A stretch of 64,000 bases of DNA from Rhizobium sp. BK251. GTDB lineage: Bacteria; Pseudomonadota; Alphaproteobacteria; Rhizobiales; Rhizobiaceae. The notes under the pieces were generated by a model. It did not search any database. It had not been told where the DNA came from and worked only from the letters and a program-made list of their open reading frames with translations. The DNA is taken from assembly GCF_004345245.1 (NCBI RefSeq), contig NZ_SLUQ01000003.1, positions 1 to 64,000 on the forward strand, in the 5' to 3' direction. The translations under genes were made by a program, and so were the position numbers. How positions within the stretch are numbered: position 1 is the first letter of the stretch; the number at the start of each line of letters is the position of its first letter. This document shows, one piece after another, positions 9,105 to 18,360 of this stretch.

Positions 9105-10982
9105 ATGAATTTTCTCACGAAAGGCGCCGTTTCGGCGCTGGCTCTCTCCTGTGGCATGGCAGTGATGGACGCAACGCCGGCTCATGCGATCACGTTGCTG
9201 GATTTCATCCGAGGCGGTCCGAAGAGCCGTGGCGAGAGCACGATCATCGATCCTTCGCAGGGGGGGCGGCTGTTGCGCGCACCGCAGGATCCGACGCCGC
9301 TGCCGACCGTCAGCTCGCCGCGCTACTACACCTACAGTGCCGACGCGCTTCGTTTCATCGATACGGAGAAGTTCGCGGACCCGGTGGTTACAGGGGCAGT
9401 CGCGACTGCAGGCCCGCTCGCCGACACGACACCGGTCGACGAACGCCGCTTCCTGATCGAGGCTCACGTCAAGGCGAACAATGACGTCGCCAAGGCTGTC
9501 GAAGCCTATTATTCCGACAACAGCCGCCCGCTCGTGTGGGTCTCCGGCACGGAAATCAACGACAAGGCAAAGGCCGCGCTCGCGTTTCTTGCCGATGTCG
9601 GTACGGTCGGCCTTGATCCGGCCGATTATGCTGTCCAGCCGCCCGTCCTTGACCCGGCCAACCCCGATACGTCCGCGCGCAGCCGCGCGCTGATGCAGTT
9701 CGAGCTGCAGCTTTCCGCAAATGTGCTGACCTATGTGCAGGATACAATCCGCGGGCGCGTCGATCCCAACCGGATTTCCGGCTACCACGACTTCAAGCGC
9801 AAGGACGTCAATCTCGTTCCGGTCCTCAAGCTCATCCGCATGAGCCCTGATGTTGCCGCCTATCTCGGCAGCCGCAGTCCCGACGGCATCCAGTTCGTCG
9901 CGCTCAAGGCGGAGCTTGCCAAGCTCAGGGCAGCGGATGCCGCCGACGGCAACCAGATCACGATTTCGCTGACGTCGCTGCTGCGCCCCGGCGAGAGCTC
10001 GCCGGAAATGGCAAACGTCGTCAAGGCGATCGACAAGCACGGTTCGCCGGCGCTGAAGGCCGAACACGCTGCGACACTTGCCTCCTACGCGCAGGCACCG
10101 GAATACACGCCGGAGCTCGTGGCGCTGGTAGAGGGTTTCCAGAAGGAAAAGGGCCTGAAGCCTGACGGCGTTATCGGCCAGTCGACGGTTCGCGCCATGG
10201 TCGGCGAGAGCAACGCGGCCAAGATCGAGAAGCTTGTCGTCGCGATGGAACAGGCGCGCTGGCTGCCGGAAGATCTCGGGTCGCGCTACGTCTTCATCAA
10301 CCAGCCGGCCTTTATGGTCTACTACTACAACGACGGTAAGCAGCAGCTTTCGATGCGCGCCGTGGTCGGCCAGAAGACGCACCAGACCTTCTTCTTCCAG
10401 GACCAGATCGAGACGGTCGAGTTCAATCCGTTCTGGGGCGTTCCGCAGTCCATCATCATCAACGAGATGCTGCCGAAGCTGCGTTCCGACCCGGGCTATC
10501 TGGACCGGATGGGATACGAAGTGGCGGTCAATGGGCGCGCAGTCTCTTCCTCCAGCGTCGACTGGTACGGCTCCACGAAGGCAATCTCCGTTCGCCAGCC
10601 GCCGAGTGACGACAACGCTCTCGGCGAACTGAAGATCCTCTTCCCGAACTCACATGCGATCTACATGCATGACACGCCGTCCAAGAGCTTCTTCAAGAAA
10701 GACATGCGTGCGCTCAGCCACGGATGCGTGCGCCTTGCCGAGCCGCGTGCAATGGCAGCGGCCGTGCTGAACACGACGGTCGATCAGATCGGCAAGGAGA
10801 TTGCGACGGGCCAGAACCATGCGCAGCAGGTCCCGCAGCGGATACCAGTCTACGTGTCCTACTTCACGGCCTGGCCGAACAAGGACGGTGTCATCGAGTA
10901 CTTCAACGATGTCTACGACCGCGACAGCTATGTCGAGAAGGCCTTCGACATCACGACGAAGTCTCGCGAAGCGCAGATCTGA
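9105..10982 (+). CDS. L,D-transpeptidase (YcbB/LdtD-like, YkuD domain)
   Basis: A 625-residue exported enzyme that forms 3-3 cross-links in peptidoglycan, the main cross-link type in polar-growing Rhizobiales. It begins with a signal peptide (MNFLTKGAVSALALSCGMAV through a cleavage near THA/ITLL), then a scaffold region, a PG_binding_1 motif (VEGFQKEKGLKPDGVIGQST) and a C-terminal YkuD domain with SHGCVRL; Cys541 is the nucleophile. ATG 9105 is preceded by GGAAA; an open frame upstream to 8928 has no signal peptide and is ignored. Size and domain order match YcbB rather than the small Ldt enzymes. A terminator hairpin follows at 11008. Confidence 0.92.
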   Translation: MNFLTKGAVSALALSCGMAVMDATPAHAITLLDFIRGGPKSRGESTIIDPSQGGRLLRAPQDPTPLPTVSSPRYYTYSADALRFIDTEKFADPVVTGAVATAGPLADTTPVDERRFLIEAHVKANNDVAKAVEAYYSDNSRPLVWVSGTEINDKAKAALAFLADVGTVGLDPADYAVQPPVLDPANPDTSARSRALMQFELQLSANVLTYVQDTIRGRVDPNRISGYHDFKRKDVNLVPVLKLIRMSPDVAAYLGSRSPDGIQFVALKAELAKLRAADAADGNQITISLTSLLRPGESSPEMANVVKAIDKHGSPALKAEHAATLASYAQAPEYTPELVALVEGFQKEKGLKPDGVIGQSTVRAMVGESNAAKIEKLVVAMEQARWLPEDLGSRYVFINQPAFMVYYYNDGKQQLSMRAVVGQKTHQTFFFQDQIETVEFNPFWGVPQSIIINEMLPKLRSDPGYLDRMGYEVAVNGRAVSSSSVDWYGSTKAISVRQPPSDDNALGELKILFPNSHAIYMHDTPSKSFFKKDMRALSHGCVRLAEPRAMAAAVLNTTVDQIGKEIATGQNHAQQVPQRIPVYVSYFTAWPNKDGVIEYFNDVYDRDSYVEKAFDITTKSREAQI

Positions 10983-11007
10983 CGCGGCGCACCCTGCACG
11001 CCATCGA

Positions 11008-11034
11008 AAAGAGGCGGCCATCGGCCGCCTCTTT
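11008..11034 (+). terminator. Terminator of the L,D-transpeptidase gene
   Basis: Perfect 12-base stem AAAGAGGCGGCC with GGCCGCCTCTTT and a 3-base loop, 25 bases past the stop codon. Confidence 0.75.
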
Positions 11035-11092
11035 AAACTGCTGACAAAGCCATCAACCCGATTGATCGCTTGGAGCGCAGCCAAACACCCAG

Positions 11093-11207
11093 CCGTCATA
11101 CCGGCCTTGAGCCGGTATCCAGCGCGATCAAGACCTTGATCGCGAAAGACTCTTTCGCCGCGCAGACGCGCGGCGGGCTGGATTCCGGCTCAAGGCCGGA
11201 ATGACGG
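11093..11207. repeat. Nested palindromic intergenic element
   Basis: An outer inverted pair of 31-base arms at 11093-11123 and 11177-11207 encloses a perfect 10-base hairpin (CGCGATCAAG and CTTGATCGCG, 11123-11144) and a GC-rich dyad near 11157-11176. Each outer arm is itself a palindrome around CCGGC-CTTGA-GCCGG. Elements with arms resembling GTCATTCCGGC are scattered between genes in many rhizobia and related alphaproteobacteria, so this is probably one dispersed copy. It fills the convergent gap between the L,D-transpeptidase gene and gph. Confidence 0.8.
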
Positions 11208-11250
11208 AGGATCAAGGTGTGTCGATCCACAAGAGGTTTGTCAGCAGTCA

Positions 11251-11276
11251 AAAGAGACGGCCATTGGCCGCCTTTT
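11251..11276 (-). terminator. Terminator of gph
   Basis: A slightly imperfect stem (AAAAGGCGGCC with GGCCGTCTCTTTT on the minus strand) ending in a T run, seven bases past the gph stop. Confidence 0.55.
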
Positions 11277-11282
11277 GGCGTT

Positions 11283-11981
11283 TCAGGCGAGCGATTTGCG
11301 CTGCTGCGAGGGCGAGAGGAGGTTTTCCACGAGTGCCGGCGTCAGCTCGCGGAAGTGGCTGATCAGGCGATCCGGGCCGAGCGTGTCGACCGGCACGTCC
11401 GAATAGCCGAACGGCACTGCGATGGAAGGAACGCCGGCATTGCGGGCGACCAGAATGTCGTTGATGCTGTCGCCGACCATCACGGTGCGGGAAAGATCCC
11501 CACCGGCGCGCTCGACGGTGCCGGCGAGATGGGCTGCCTCGGGCTTGCGCACGGCGAAGGTATCACCACCAGTGATCGCGTCGAAGTACCCGGTCAGGCT
11601 GAGGCGCTCGATCAAAGTGACCGCGAGTGATTCAAGCTTGTTCGTGCAGACGGCGAGCTTGAAGCCTTCCGCCTTCATCTTGTCCATCGCAGCGACGACA
11701 CCTTCGTAGGGCGTGCTGTCGCCAGGCATCGTCTGCGTGTAGAAGTCGATGAAGCGCTCCAGCAGAGGCGGCAGTTCTTCCCGGTTCAGCGTGTGGCCAC
11801 GCAGCCGGCAAGCGCGCTCGATCATCGCCTGGGCGCCGTGCCCGACGAGATGGGTGAGGTCGTCATAGGTGACGGGCGCAAGGTCGAGGGCGGCTATGGT
11901 GTGGTTGAGGCTGGCGACGAGATCGGGAGCTGTGTCGACCAGGGTTCCATCGAGATCGAATACGACGAGTGCGGGCTTCAA
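11283..11981 (-). CDS. gph: Phosphoglycolate phosphatase
   Basis: A 232-residue HAD-superfamily phosphatase that removes 2-phosphoglycolate, a by-product of DNA 3'-phosphoglycolate repair and of oxygenation reactions. HAD motif I is VVFDLDGTLVDTAPDL with Asp9 and Asp11; motif II is CTNKLES; motif III/IV is KPEAAHL with GDSINDILVARNAG. The cap is the small helical type of Gph. The frame opens with TTG at 11981, preceded by AAAGG at a good distance. Convergent with the L,D-transpeptidase gene. Substrate range in HAD enzymes is hard to prove from sequence alone. Confidence 0.88.
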   Translation of the reverse strand: MKPALVVFDLDGTLVDTAPDLVASLNHTIAALDLAPVTYDDLTHLVGHGAQAMIERACRLRGHTLNREELPPLLERFIDFYTQTMPGDSTPYEGVVAAMDKMKAEGFKLAVCTNKLESLAVTLIERLSLTGYFDAITGGDTFAVRKPEAAHLAGTVERAGGDLSRTVMVGDSINDILVARNAGVPSIAVPFGYSDVPVDTLGPDRLISHFRELTPALVENLLSPSQQRKSLA

Positions 11982-12183
11982 TCGTGGGCCTTTCCGGCAA
12001 TAGGGCTATGCGGTAACTCGAGTAGGGGATTGCGGCGGGAAACGCAATGTCGTTCCGACCGGCTGGTTGGAAGGACGGGGTTTCGAAGCCGGTTTTCCAT
12101 TTTCGCGCTGCTATTTTGGCTTTCGTTTGTAACACGGGCCGTGTAAACAGCACTCCAACGAAACGGTCGGGAGCATGCGGCGT

Positions 12184-12882
12184 ATGGACGCCCGCGAAAT
12201 GAAGATCAAGGCGGCTGAGGCCGCGCTGGCCTATGTCGAGGACGGCATGCGCCTCGGCATCGGAACGGGCAGCACGGCGGAGGAGTTTGTCAGGCTGTTG
12301 GCCGAGAAGGTTGCCGGCGGGCTGAAAGTCGAAGGCGTTCCGACTTCGGAACGGACCGCACGGCTTTGCGTCGAGCTTGGCGTGTCCTTGAAATCCCTGG
12401 ACGAGCTGCCGGAACTCGACCTGACCATCGACGGCGCCGACGAGGTGGACGAGCATTTGCGCCTCATCAAGGGTGGGGGCGGCGCTCTCCTGCGCGAGAA
12501 GATCGTTGCGAGTGCCTCGACGCGGATGATCGTCATTGCCGACGAGAGCAAGGTCGTCGCGACGCTTGGCGCATTTCCGCTGCCGATCGAGGTCAATCCG
12601 TTCGGTCTGGTCACGACCCGGCTCGCAATCGAAAGGGTGGCCTCCCGTCTCGGCCTCACCGGCGACTTGCGCCTGCGGCAATCCGGCGACGGAGCATTCA
12701 CGACGGACGGCGGCCACTATATTATTGATGCATCTTTTGGCCGTATTCCTGATGCAGAGGCGCTTTCTATTGAGCTGAATTCCATCCCCGGAGTTGTGGA
12801 ACACGGACTCTTCATTAACATGGCGACGCTTGCGATCATTGCCGGAGCGGCAGGGGCGCGGACGCTTGAAGCGAAAAGATAA
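12184..12882 (+). CDS. rpiA: Ribose-5-phosphate isomerase A
   Basis: A 232-residue enzyme that interconverts ribose 5-phosphate and ribulose 5-phosphate in the pentose phosphate pathway. Diagnostic segments are [39 protein letters not shown] and [11 protein letters not shown], covering the phosphate loop and the catalytic Asp/Lys region. ATG 12184 has GGGAG ten bases upstream; ATG 12175 is three codons earlier but lies only one base from GGGAG. The DUF2059 gene starts 16 bases after the stop, so the two likely form a small operon ending at the hairpin near 13495. Confidence 0.95.
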   Translation: MDAREMKIKAAEAALAYVEDGMRLGIGTGSTAEEFVRLLAEKVAGGLKVEGVPTSERTARLCVELGVSLKSLDELPELDLTIDGADEVDEHLRLIKGGGGALLREKIVASASTRMIVIADESKVVATLGAFPLPIEVNPFGLVTTRLAIERVASRLGLTGDLRLRQSGDGAFTTDGGHYIIDASFGRIPDAEALSIELNSIPGVVEHGLFINMATLAIIAGAAGARTLEAKR

Positions 12883-12898
12883 CAGGAGCATTGAACTC

Positions 12899-13474
12899 AT
12901 GATGAAACTTGCGGGTCTTGGTCGTCTTGCCGTTGCGGCTGTCGTCCTTTCCGGCGTCTCGCTTGGCTCGTCCGCGGGCGCGCAGGAGGTTTCCGAGGAG
13001 CAGCTGAAGGCGGCGCGGGCCGCCATCGATTCGCTCGGCGTGACCAACCAGTTCGACAATATCCTGCCGAATCTGGCCGAGCGTCTGAAGGGCAGCATGA
13101 TCCAGGCTTCGCCCAATTACGGCGAGCAGATTTCGTCCGCAGTCGACCAGCAGGCATTGTCGCTTGCTTCTCGCCGCGCCGACCTGGAGCGTGAATCCGC
13201 TACCATCTATGCAAAGACCTTCACCGTAGATGAGCTGAAGGCCATTGCCGCCTTCTACGGCTCCCCGGCTGGCCAGAAGCTCCTCAAGGACGGCCCGATC
13301 GCTTCGCGTGAACTGATCAAGGCTGCAAACATCTGGTCTGCCGGCATCTCGCGCGATCTCGCAGCGCAGAGCAACAAGGCGCTCAGTGCGGTCATCAAGG
13401 AGCCGCTGCCGAGCATCGGCGACGATCTTGCAACGCCGGGCAGCGTCACTCCCGCGCCGACGCCTCAGCAGTAA
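12899..13474 (+). CDS. Exported DUF2059 domain protein
   Basis: A 191-residue protein with a signal peptide (MMKLAGLGRLAVAAVVLSGV, cleavage near GAQ/EVSE) and a helical DUF2059 domain, recognisable by FTVDELKAIAAFYGSPAGQK near residues 112-131. The C-terminus is Pro/Thr-rich and probably disordered. The function is unknown; family members are periplasmic. AGGAG precedes the double ATG by ten bases. It follows rpiA by 16 bases, a conserved arrangement in rhizobia as far as I recall. Confidence 0.85.
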   Translation: MMKLAGLGRLAVAAVVLSGVSLGSSAGAQEVSEEQLKAARAAIDSLGVTNQFDNILPNLAERLKGSMIQASPNYGEQISSAVDQQALSLASRRADLERESATIYAKTFTVDELKAIAAFYGSPAGQKLLKDGPIASRELIKAANIWSAGISRDLAAQSNKALSAVIKEPLPSIGDDLATPGSVTPAPTPQQ

Positions 13475-13494
13475 TCCTGCCGTCTGACAGATTC

Positions 13495-13528
13495 GAAAGC
13501 CCGGACACGCTGCCGGGCTTTTCTTTTT
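13495..13528 (+). terminator. Terminator of the rpiA operon
   Basis: Stem GAAAGCCCGG with CCGGGCTTTTC and an 8-base loop, followed by TTTTT. Confidence 0.85.
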
Positions 13529-13588
13529 GCGATCCCAAACACTATATGAGGCTGCGCGCCCCGGCGCTGAGGCCTGCAGGAGCTTTCC

Positions 13589-14974
13589 ATGTCTTCCTTT
13601 GACTACGATCTGTTTGTAATTGGCGGTGGTTCGGGGGGCGTTCGCGCCGCTCGCGTCGCGGCATCGCTTGGGAAGCGCGTCGGGATCGCTGAGGAATACC
13701 GCTATGGCGGCACCTGCGTCATCCGCGGTTGCGTGCCGAAGAAGCTGTTCGTCTATGCCTCGCAGTACCACGAGCATTTCGAGGATGCGGCGGGCTTCGG
13801 CTGGACCGTTGGCGAGAGCACTTTCGACTGGAACAAGCTCATCGAGGCCAAGGACAAGGAAATTGCGCGGCTCGAAGGCATCTACCGCAAGGGCCTTGAT
13901 AATGCCAAGGCGGACATCTTCGATACCCGTGCCGAACTGGTGGACGCCCATACGGTGCATCTGGTGAGGGCCGGCAGGACGGTAACTGCCAAGACGATTG
14001 TGATCGCGACCGGCGGTGCTCCCAATCCGCATAACGCGCTGCCGGGGCATGAATACTGCATTTCCTCGAACGAGGCTTTCCACCTGAAGGCGTTGCCCAA
14101 GGCGATCCTGATCGCGGGCGGCGGCTATATCGCCGTCGAGTTCGCCAACATATTCCACGGGCTCGGCGTGGAGACGACGCTGATCTATCGTGGCTCCGAG
14201 ATTCTTTCGCGCTTCGACCAAGATCTTCGCCGTGGCCTGCATGCCGCAATGGAAGCGAAGGGTATCCGTATTCTCTGCCACGACATCATCGAAGAGGTGA
14301 CGAAGACGGAAGAGGGGCTGCGCGCACGGACGAAGAACGGAAAGGTGCTCGACGTCGGCACGGTGATGCTGGCGCTCGGGCGAGACCCGAACACAAAGGG
14401 GCTGGGCCTCGAGGCCGCAGGCGTCAAGCTCGACGAGCGCGGCGCGGTCGTCGTCGATGAATATTCGCGCACCACCGTCGACAACATCTATGCGCTCGGC
14501 GATGTCACCGATCGGGTACAGCTGACGCCGGTCGCCATCCATGAGGCGATGTGCTTTGTCGAGACGGTCTACAAGAACAACCCGACGAAGCCCGATCATG
14601 ACACGATCGCGACGGCGGTGTTCTCGCAGCCGGAGATCGGCACCGTCGGCCTGACCGAGGAAGACGCCGCCAAGCGCTTCAGGGAGATCGAGGTCTATCG
14701 TGCCGAATTCCGACCGATGAAGGCGACGCTCTCGGGGCGTGCCGAGAAGATGATCATGAAGCTGATCGTCAATGCCGAAGACCGGAAGGTTGTCGGCGCC
14801 CATATCCTCGGCCATGACGCCGGCGAGATGGCGCAGCTTCTCGGCATTACCTTGAAGGCCGGCTGCACCAAGGACGACTTCGACCGGACGATGGCAGTTC
14901 ACCCGACGGCGGCGGAGGAACTGGTGACGATGTATTCTCCGAGCTACCGCATCCGCAATGGTGAGCGGGTGTGA
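13589..14974 (+). CDS. gor: Glutathione reductase (NADPH)
   Basis: A 461-residue FAD flavoenzyme that reduces glutathione disulfide. The FAD Rossmann motif GGGSGGVRAARVAA is at the N-terminus; the redox-active pair is Cys43/Cys48 in GGTCVIRGCVPKK, where CVIRGC replaces the more common CVNVGC. The NADPH motif GGGYIAVEFANIF lies mid-protein, and the partner-subunit acid/base is His438 in HPTAAEE. AGGAG lies seven bases before ATG. The variant active-site loop is shared by other alphaproteobacterial enzymes annotated as Gor. Confidence 0.95.
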   Translation: MSSFDYDLFVIGGGSGGVRAARVAASLGKRVGIAEEYRYGGTCVIRGCVPKKLFVYASQYHEHFEDAAGFGWTVGESTFDWNKLIEAKDKEIARLEGIYRKGLDNAKADIFDTRAELVDAHTVHLVRAGRTVTAKTIVIATGGAPNPHNALPGHEYCISSNEAFHLKALPKAILIAGGGYIAVEFANIFHGLGVETTLIYRGSEILSRFDQDLRRGLHAAMEAKGIRILCHDIIEEVTKTEEGLRARTKNGKVLDVGTVMLALGRDPNTKGLGLEAAGVKLDERGAVVVDEYSRTTVDNIYALGDVTDRVQLTPVAIHEAMCFVETVYKNNPTKPDHDTIATAVFSQPEIGTVGLTEEDAAKRFREIEVYRAEFRPMKATLSGRAEKMIMKLIVNAEDRKVVGAHILGHDAGEMAQLLGITLKAGCTKDDFDRTMAVHPTAAEELVTMYSPSYRIRNGERV

Positions 14975-15042
14975 TGCGGAATCGTCGATCTGCGCTTCTG
15001 GCTGTTCGGTGATAGCTGGAGCCGACCAGGGGGGAGTCGCCC

Positions 15043-15522
15043 ATGATTGCATTCAGGCCGATGCGTAGCAGCGAATTCCCGGGGTATCTGGATTATTTCA
15101 TCCCGGAATACGCGGTGGAGATTTCTGCGAACTATGGTCTGTCCGACGCTGAAGCTCTTGCGCAGGCCAAGCGCGAAATCGTCGACGATCTCCCCGATGG
15201 CACGCAGACACACGGGCATACGCTGCTCTGCATAACCGACGACGAGAGCGGAGATGACGATGTCGTCGGTTATCTCTGGTATCGCCGCAGCGAGGATTTG
15301 GGCTTTGTCTTCATCAATGACTTCCATATCTTTGCGGCACATCAGGGCAAGGGTTATGGGAAGAGCGCGCTGAATGCCCTGGAGGCGGAGCTTTCCGATG
15401 CGGGTGTTGAACATATCCGGTTGCGCGTGGCCGCCGACAACGAGCGTGCACAGCATGTCTACCGGCACTGCGGATTTCGCACGACCGGGTTCAACATGAG
15501 CAAACGCATCGGCAAGGCCTGA
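15043..15522 (+). CDS. GNAT-family N-acetyltransferase
   Basis: A 159-residue cytoplasmic acetyltransferase fold. The acetyl-CoA loop is [18 protein letters not shown] and the C-terminal part ([20 protein letters not shown]) matches RimI-like GNAT proteins. The substrate is unknown. A GGGGGGAG ribosome-binding site lies seven bases upstream of ATG 15043. It follows gor by about 70 bases on the same strand and could be read through from it. Confidence 0.88.
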   Translation: MIAFRPMRSSEFPGYLDYFIPEYAVEISANYGLSDAEALAQAKREIVDDLPDGTQTHGHTLLCITDDESGDDDVVGYLWYRRSEDLGFVFINDFHIFAAHQGKGYGKSALNALEAELSDAGVEHIRLRVAADNERAQHVYRHCGFRTTGFNMSKRIGKA

Positions 15523-15742
15523 CAGCCGGCGGCTGCAGATCCGCCGGAAATCAGGCAGTGGAGAGCAGGCTCTTCGAGGACTGACGAAAAGTGGCTTTGA
15601 GGTCGCGTTCAGGCGGCCTGGACAAAAGACGCAGGCGCTCTTCGGGGTGCTATGCAAGCGGGCGGCAAGGCGTTATAAGCCGCCGTTATTTATCGATGAC
15701 GGGACATCCGGCCGTGAACCGGGTGCAGAACAGGTGAGCGAG

Positions 15743-17116
15743 ATGGCACAGAATTGGAACCCGAGCAGTTGGCGGCACAAACCGATCCAGCAGGTGCCGG
15801 AATATCCGGACAAGGCGGCCCTTGCGGCCACCGAGGCACAGCTCGCGACCTATCCGCCGCTCGTCTTTGCCGGTGAAGCACGCCGCCTGAAGAAGGCGTT
15901 GGCAAATGTCTCGGAAGGCAAGGGCTTCCTGCTACAGGGCGGCGATTGTGCCGAGAGCTTCGCCGAACACGGCGCCGACACGATCCGCGACTTCTTCCGC
16001 GCCTTCCTGCAGATGGCCGTCGTTCTGACGTTCGGCGCCCAGCTGCCGGTCGTCAAGGTCGGCCGCATCGCCGGCCAGTTCGCGAAGCCGCGCAGCTCGG
16101 CCTTCGAGAAGCAGGGCGACCAGACGCTGCTGACCTACCGCGGCGACATCGTCAATGGCACGGAGTTCACCGAAGAGTCTCGCACGCCCAATCCGGAGCG
16201 GCAGATCATGGCCTACCGCCAGTCTGCGGCTACGCTGAACCTGCTGCGCGCCTTCGCCATGGGTGGCTACGCCAACCTGGAAAACGTGCACCAGTGGATG
16301 CTGGGCTTCGTCAAGGACAGCCCGCAGGGTGAGCGCTACCGCAAACTCGCTGACCGCATCAGCGAGACGATGGACTTCATGAAGGCGGTGGGCATCACCG
16401 CCGACAACAATCCGAGCCTTCGCGAGACGGATTTCTTCACCAGCCACGAGGCGCTGCTTCTGGGCTATGAAGAGGCGCTGACCCGCGTCGATTCCACGTC
16501 CGGCGACTGGTATGCGACGTCAGGCCACATGATCTGGATCGGCGACCGCACGCGCCAGGTCGACCATGCGCATGTGGAGTATTTCCGCGGCATCAAGAAC
16601 CCGATCGGGCTGAAGTGCGGTCCGTCGCTGACGCCCGATAACCTGATCGAGCTGATCGACGTCCTGAATCCGGCCAACGAGGCCGGTCGATTGACGCTGA
16701 TCTGCCGGTTCGGCCACGACAAGGTAGCGGAATCCTTGCCGAAGCTCATCCGCGCCGTCGAGCGCGAGGGCCGCAAGGTGGTCTGGTCCTGCGACCCGAT
16801 GCACGGCAACACGATCACGCTCAACAACTACAAGACCCGTCCGTTCGAGCGCATCCTGTCGGAAGTCGAAAGCTTCTTCCAGATTCACCGCGCCGAAGGC
16901 ACGCATCCGGGCGGCATCCATATCGAGATGACCGGCAAGGACGTGACGGAATGCACGGGTGGCGCGCGCGCCGTGACGGCTGACGACCTGCAGGACCGCT
17001 ACCACACCCATTGCGACCCGCGGCTCAATGCCGACCAGGCGCTGGAACTCGCCTTCCTTCTTGCCGAGCGCATGAAGGGCGGTCGCGACGAGAAGCGGCT
17101 GGCGGCCAACGGCTGA
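15743..17116 (+). CDS. aroF: 3-deoxy-7-phosphoheptulonate synthase, class II (DAHP synthase)
   Basis: A 457-residue plant-type (class II) DAHP synthase, the first enzyme of the shikimate pathway, joining phosphoenolpyruvate and erythrose 4-phosphate. Signatures include [32 protein letters not shown] and CDPMHGNT. The length matches class II enzymes. ATG 15743 gives the familiar start [11 protein letters not shown] and has AGGTGA five bases upstream; the frame stays open back to 15647 without homology. Feedback control cannot be judged. The symbol aroF follows rhizobial practice; aroG is also used. Confidence 0.94.
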   Translation: MAQNWNPSSWRHKPIQQVPEYPDKAALAATEAQLATYPPLVFAGEARRLKKALANVSEGKGFLLQGGDCAESFAEHGADTIRDFFRAFLQMAVVLTFGAQLPVVKVGRIAGQFAKPRSSAFEKQGDQTLLTYRGDIVNGTEFTEESRTPNPERQIMAYRQSAATLNLLRAFAMGGYANLENVHQWMLGFVKDSPQGERYRKLADRISETMDFMKAVGITADNNPSLRETDFFTSHEALLLGYEEALTRVDSTSGDWYATSGHMIWIGDRTRQVDHAHVEYFRGIKNPIGLKCGPSLTPDNLIELIDVLNPANEAGRLTLICRFGHDKVAESLPKLIRAVEREGRKVVWSCDPMHGNTITLNNYKTRPFERILSEVESFFQIHRAEGTHPGGIHIEMTGKDVTECTGGARAVTADDLQDRYHTHCDPRLNADQALELAFLLAERMKGGRDEKRLAANG

Positions 17117-17152
17117 AGGCCTGCGGACTAGATCCAATGCAATGACATCGAA

Positions 17153-17183
17153 TCGGGTCGTCGAAAGACGGCCCGGTTTTTCT
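17153..17183 (+). terminator. Terminator of the DAHP synthase gene
   Basis: Stem CGGGTCGTC with GACGGCCCG around a GAAA loop (one G-T pair), followed by GTTTTTCTTT. Confidence 0.85.
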
Positions 17184-17291
17184 TTGTGGTCAATTTCGTT
17201 GAAACGACACTTCAGCTTTTCGGATTTGACCCCGGTGCAGCTGCCGTGAAACGCTCCGGCTTTAGGGATTCGACGATGGGGGCGTTTTACG

Positions 17292-17720
17292 ATGGAAGAG
17301 GAATACACCGGAGCATGCCTTTGCGGCGCCGTAAGGCTTCGGGCGCGCGGGCAACTGACGGAGGTCGTCGCCTGCCATTGCTCGCAGTGCCGTCGCCAGA
17401 CCGGGCTTTACTATGCGGCGACTGATATCGCTGACGAGGACCTGCAGATCGAGGGCGAGGAGAACATCTCCTGGTATCGTGCCAGTTCCTCTGCCCAGCG
17501 CGGCTTCTGTCGCAGCTGCGGATCGGCCCTGTTCTGGAAGGGGGATGGTGCGCGGCACATTTCGGTGATGGCGGGGCTCTTCGATCGGTCGGCGCCTCTC
17601 AAGCTCGCCTATCACATCTATTGCGCAGACAAGGCCGACTTCTACGAAATCGAAGACGATCTTCCCCACTATCCGCAGGGGCGGCCGTCTCCGTCGGGTT
17701 CGAATCCGGGCCTGGCATGA
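17292..17720 (+). CDS. GFA/CENP-V family zinc protein
   Basis: A 142-residue protein of the glutathione-dependent formaldehyde-activating (GFA) fold. The zinc-binding cysteines are laid out as GACLCGAVRL, CHCSQCRRQTG and CRSCGSALFW, exactly the family pattern. Most members have no proven role despite the family name; small thiol-adduct lyases are known. ATG follows a GGAAG-type site weakly. The C-terminal tail (PSPSGSNPGLA) is low complexity. It stands alone and converges on the DUF1003 gene, whose stop is six bases away. Confidence 0.85.
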   Translation: MEEEYTGACLCGAVRLRARGQLTEVVACHCSQCRRQTGLYYAATDIADEDLQIEGEENISWYRASSSAQRGFCRSCGSALFWKGDGARHISVMAGLFDRSAPLKLAYHIYCADKADFYEIEDDLPHYPQGRPSPSGSNPGLA

Positions 17721-17726
17721 AGCCTC

Positions 17727-18257
17727 TCAGCCCTGGACGTCGAGTGACTTGGAAATACGCGTCACGTCTGCGCGTAGCGCAGCGAGTTCCGCCAGCACCT
17801 GCATATCGATCTTCTGATGCAAGGATAAAACCTCCAGCTCAGACTTCAGATTGACCTCGTAATCCTTCGCTGCCTCGAAGCGATCCCGTTCGGCCTGGCG
17901 GTTCTGGGACATCATGATGATCGGCGCCTGGATTGCCGCTATCATGGACAGGATGAGATTGAGGAAGATGAACGGATAGGGGTCGAATGCCCGCGTCAGA
18001 AGAATAAACGTATTCAGACTTGTCCAGATGGCCAGAAAAGCCAGAAACGAGATGATGAACGTCCATGAGCCGCCAATGCGGGCAATGTCGTCGGCGAGGC
18101 GTTCGCCAACAGATGCCTCAGCGGAGAAGGCGGCGTTTACATCTGTAGAGATGATCCTGCGGTTCTTGGCCTTCTCCAGAACGCGACGCTCCGCCTCGCC
18201 AAGATCATCGATATTCTTGTCCAAGTGCTGGTGAAGGAAATTGGGAATATTGTACAT
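17727..18257 (-). CDS. DUF1003 family inner-membrane protein
   Basis: A 176-residue protein with a short cytoplasmic N-terminus, the DUF1003 core with two membrane spans (WTFIISFLAFLAIWTSLNTF and PFIFLNLILSMIAAIQAPII), the motif SQNRQAERDR right after the second span, and a C-terminal helical tail likely to form a coiled coil. The function of the family is unknown. ATG 18257 has GGAG six bases upstream; an upstream in-frame ATG at 18308 has none. Confidence 0.85.
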   Translation of the reverse strand: MYNIPNFLHQHLDKNIDDLGEAERRVLEKAKNRRIISTDVNAAFSAEASVGERLADDIARIGGSWTFIISFLAFLAIWTSLNTFILLTRAFDPYPFIFLNLILSMIAAIQAPIIMMSQNRQAERDRFEAAKDYEVNLKSELEVLSLHQKIDMQVLAELAALRADVTRISKSLDVQG

Positions 18258-18360
18258 GAAGGGCTCCGGTATCCTTTGGTCGGAGCCAGTATTCCGTAAT
18301 GACTTCACATTGCAATGCGATTCCTGCTCAAATCCGTTTCGCTGCGGTGACGTTGCCGGC

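Noticed and set aside
17690..17712. GGGTTCGAATCCGG, resembling the T-arm of a tRNA.
   Set aside because: It falls in the coding end of the GFA-family gene. No acceptor, D-arm or anticodon stem can be built around it.
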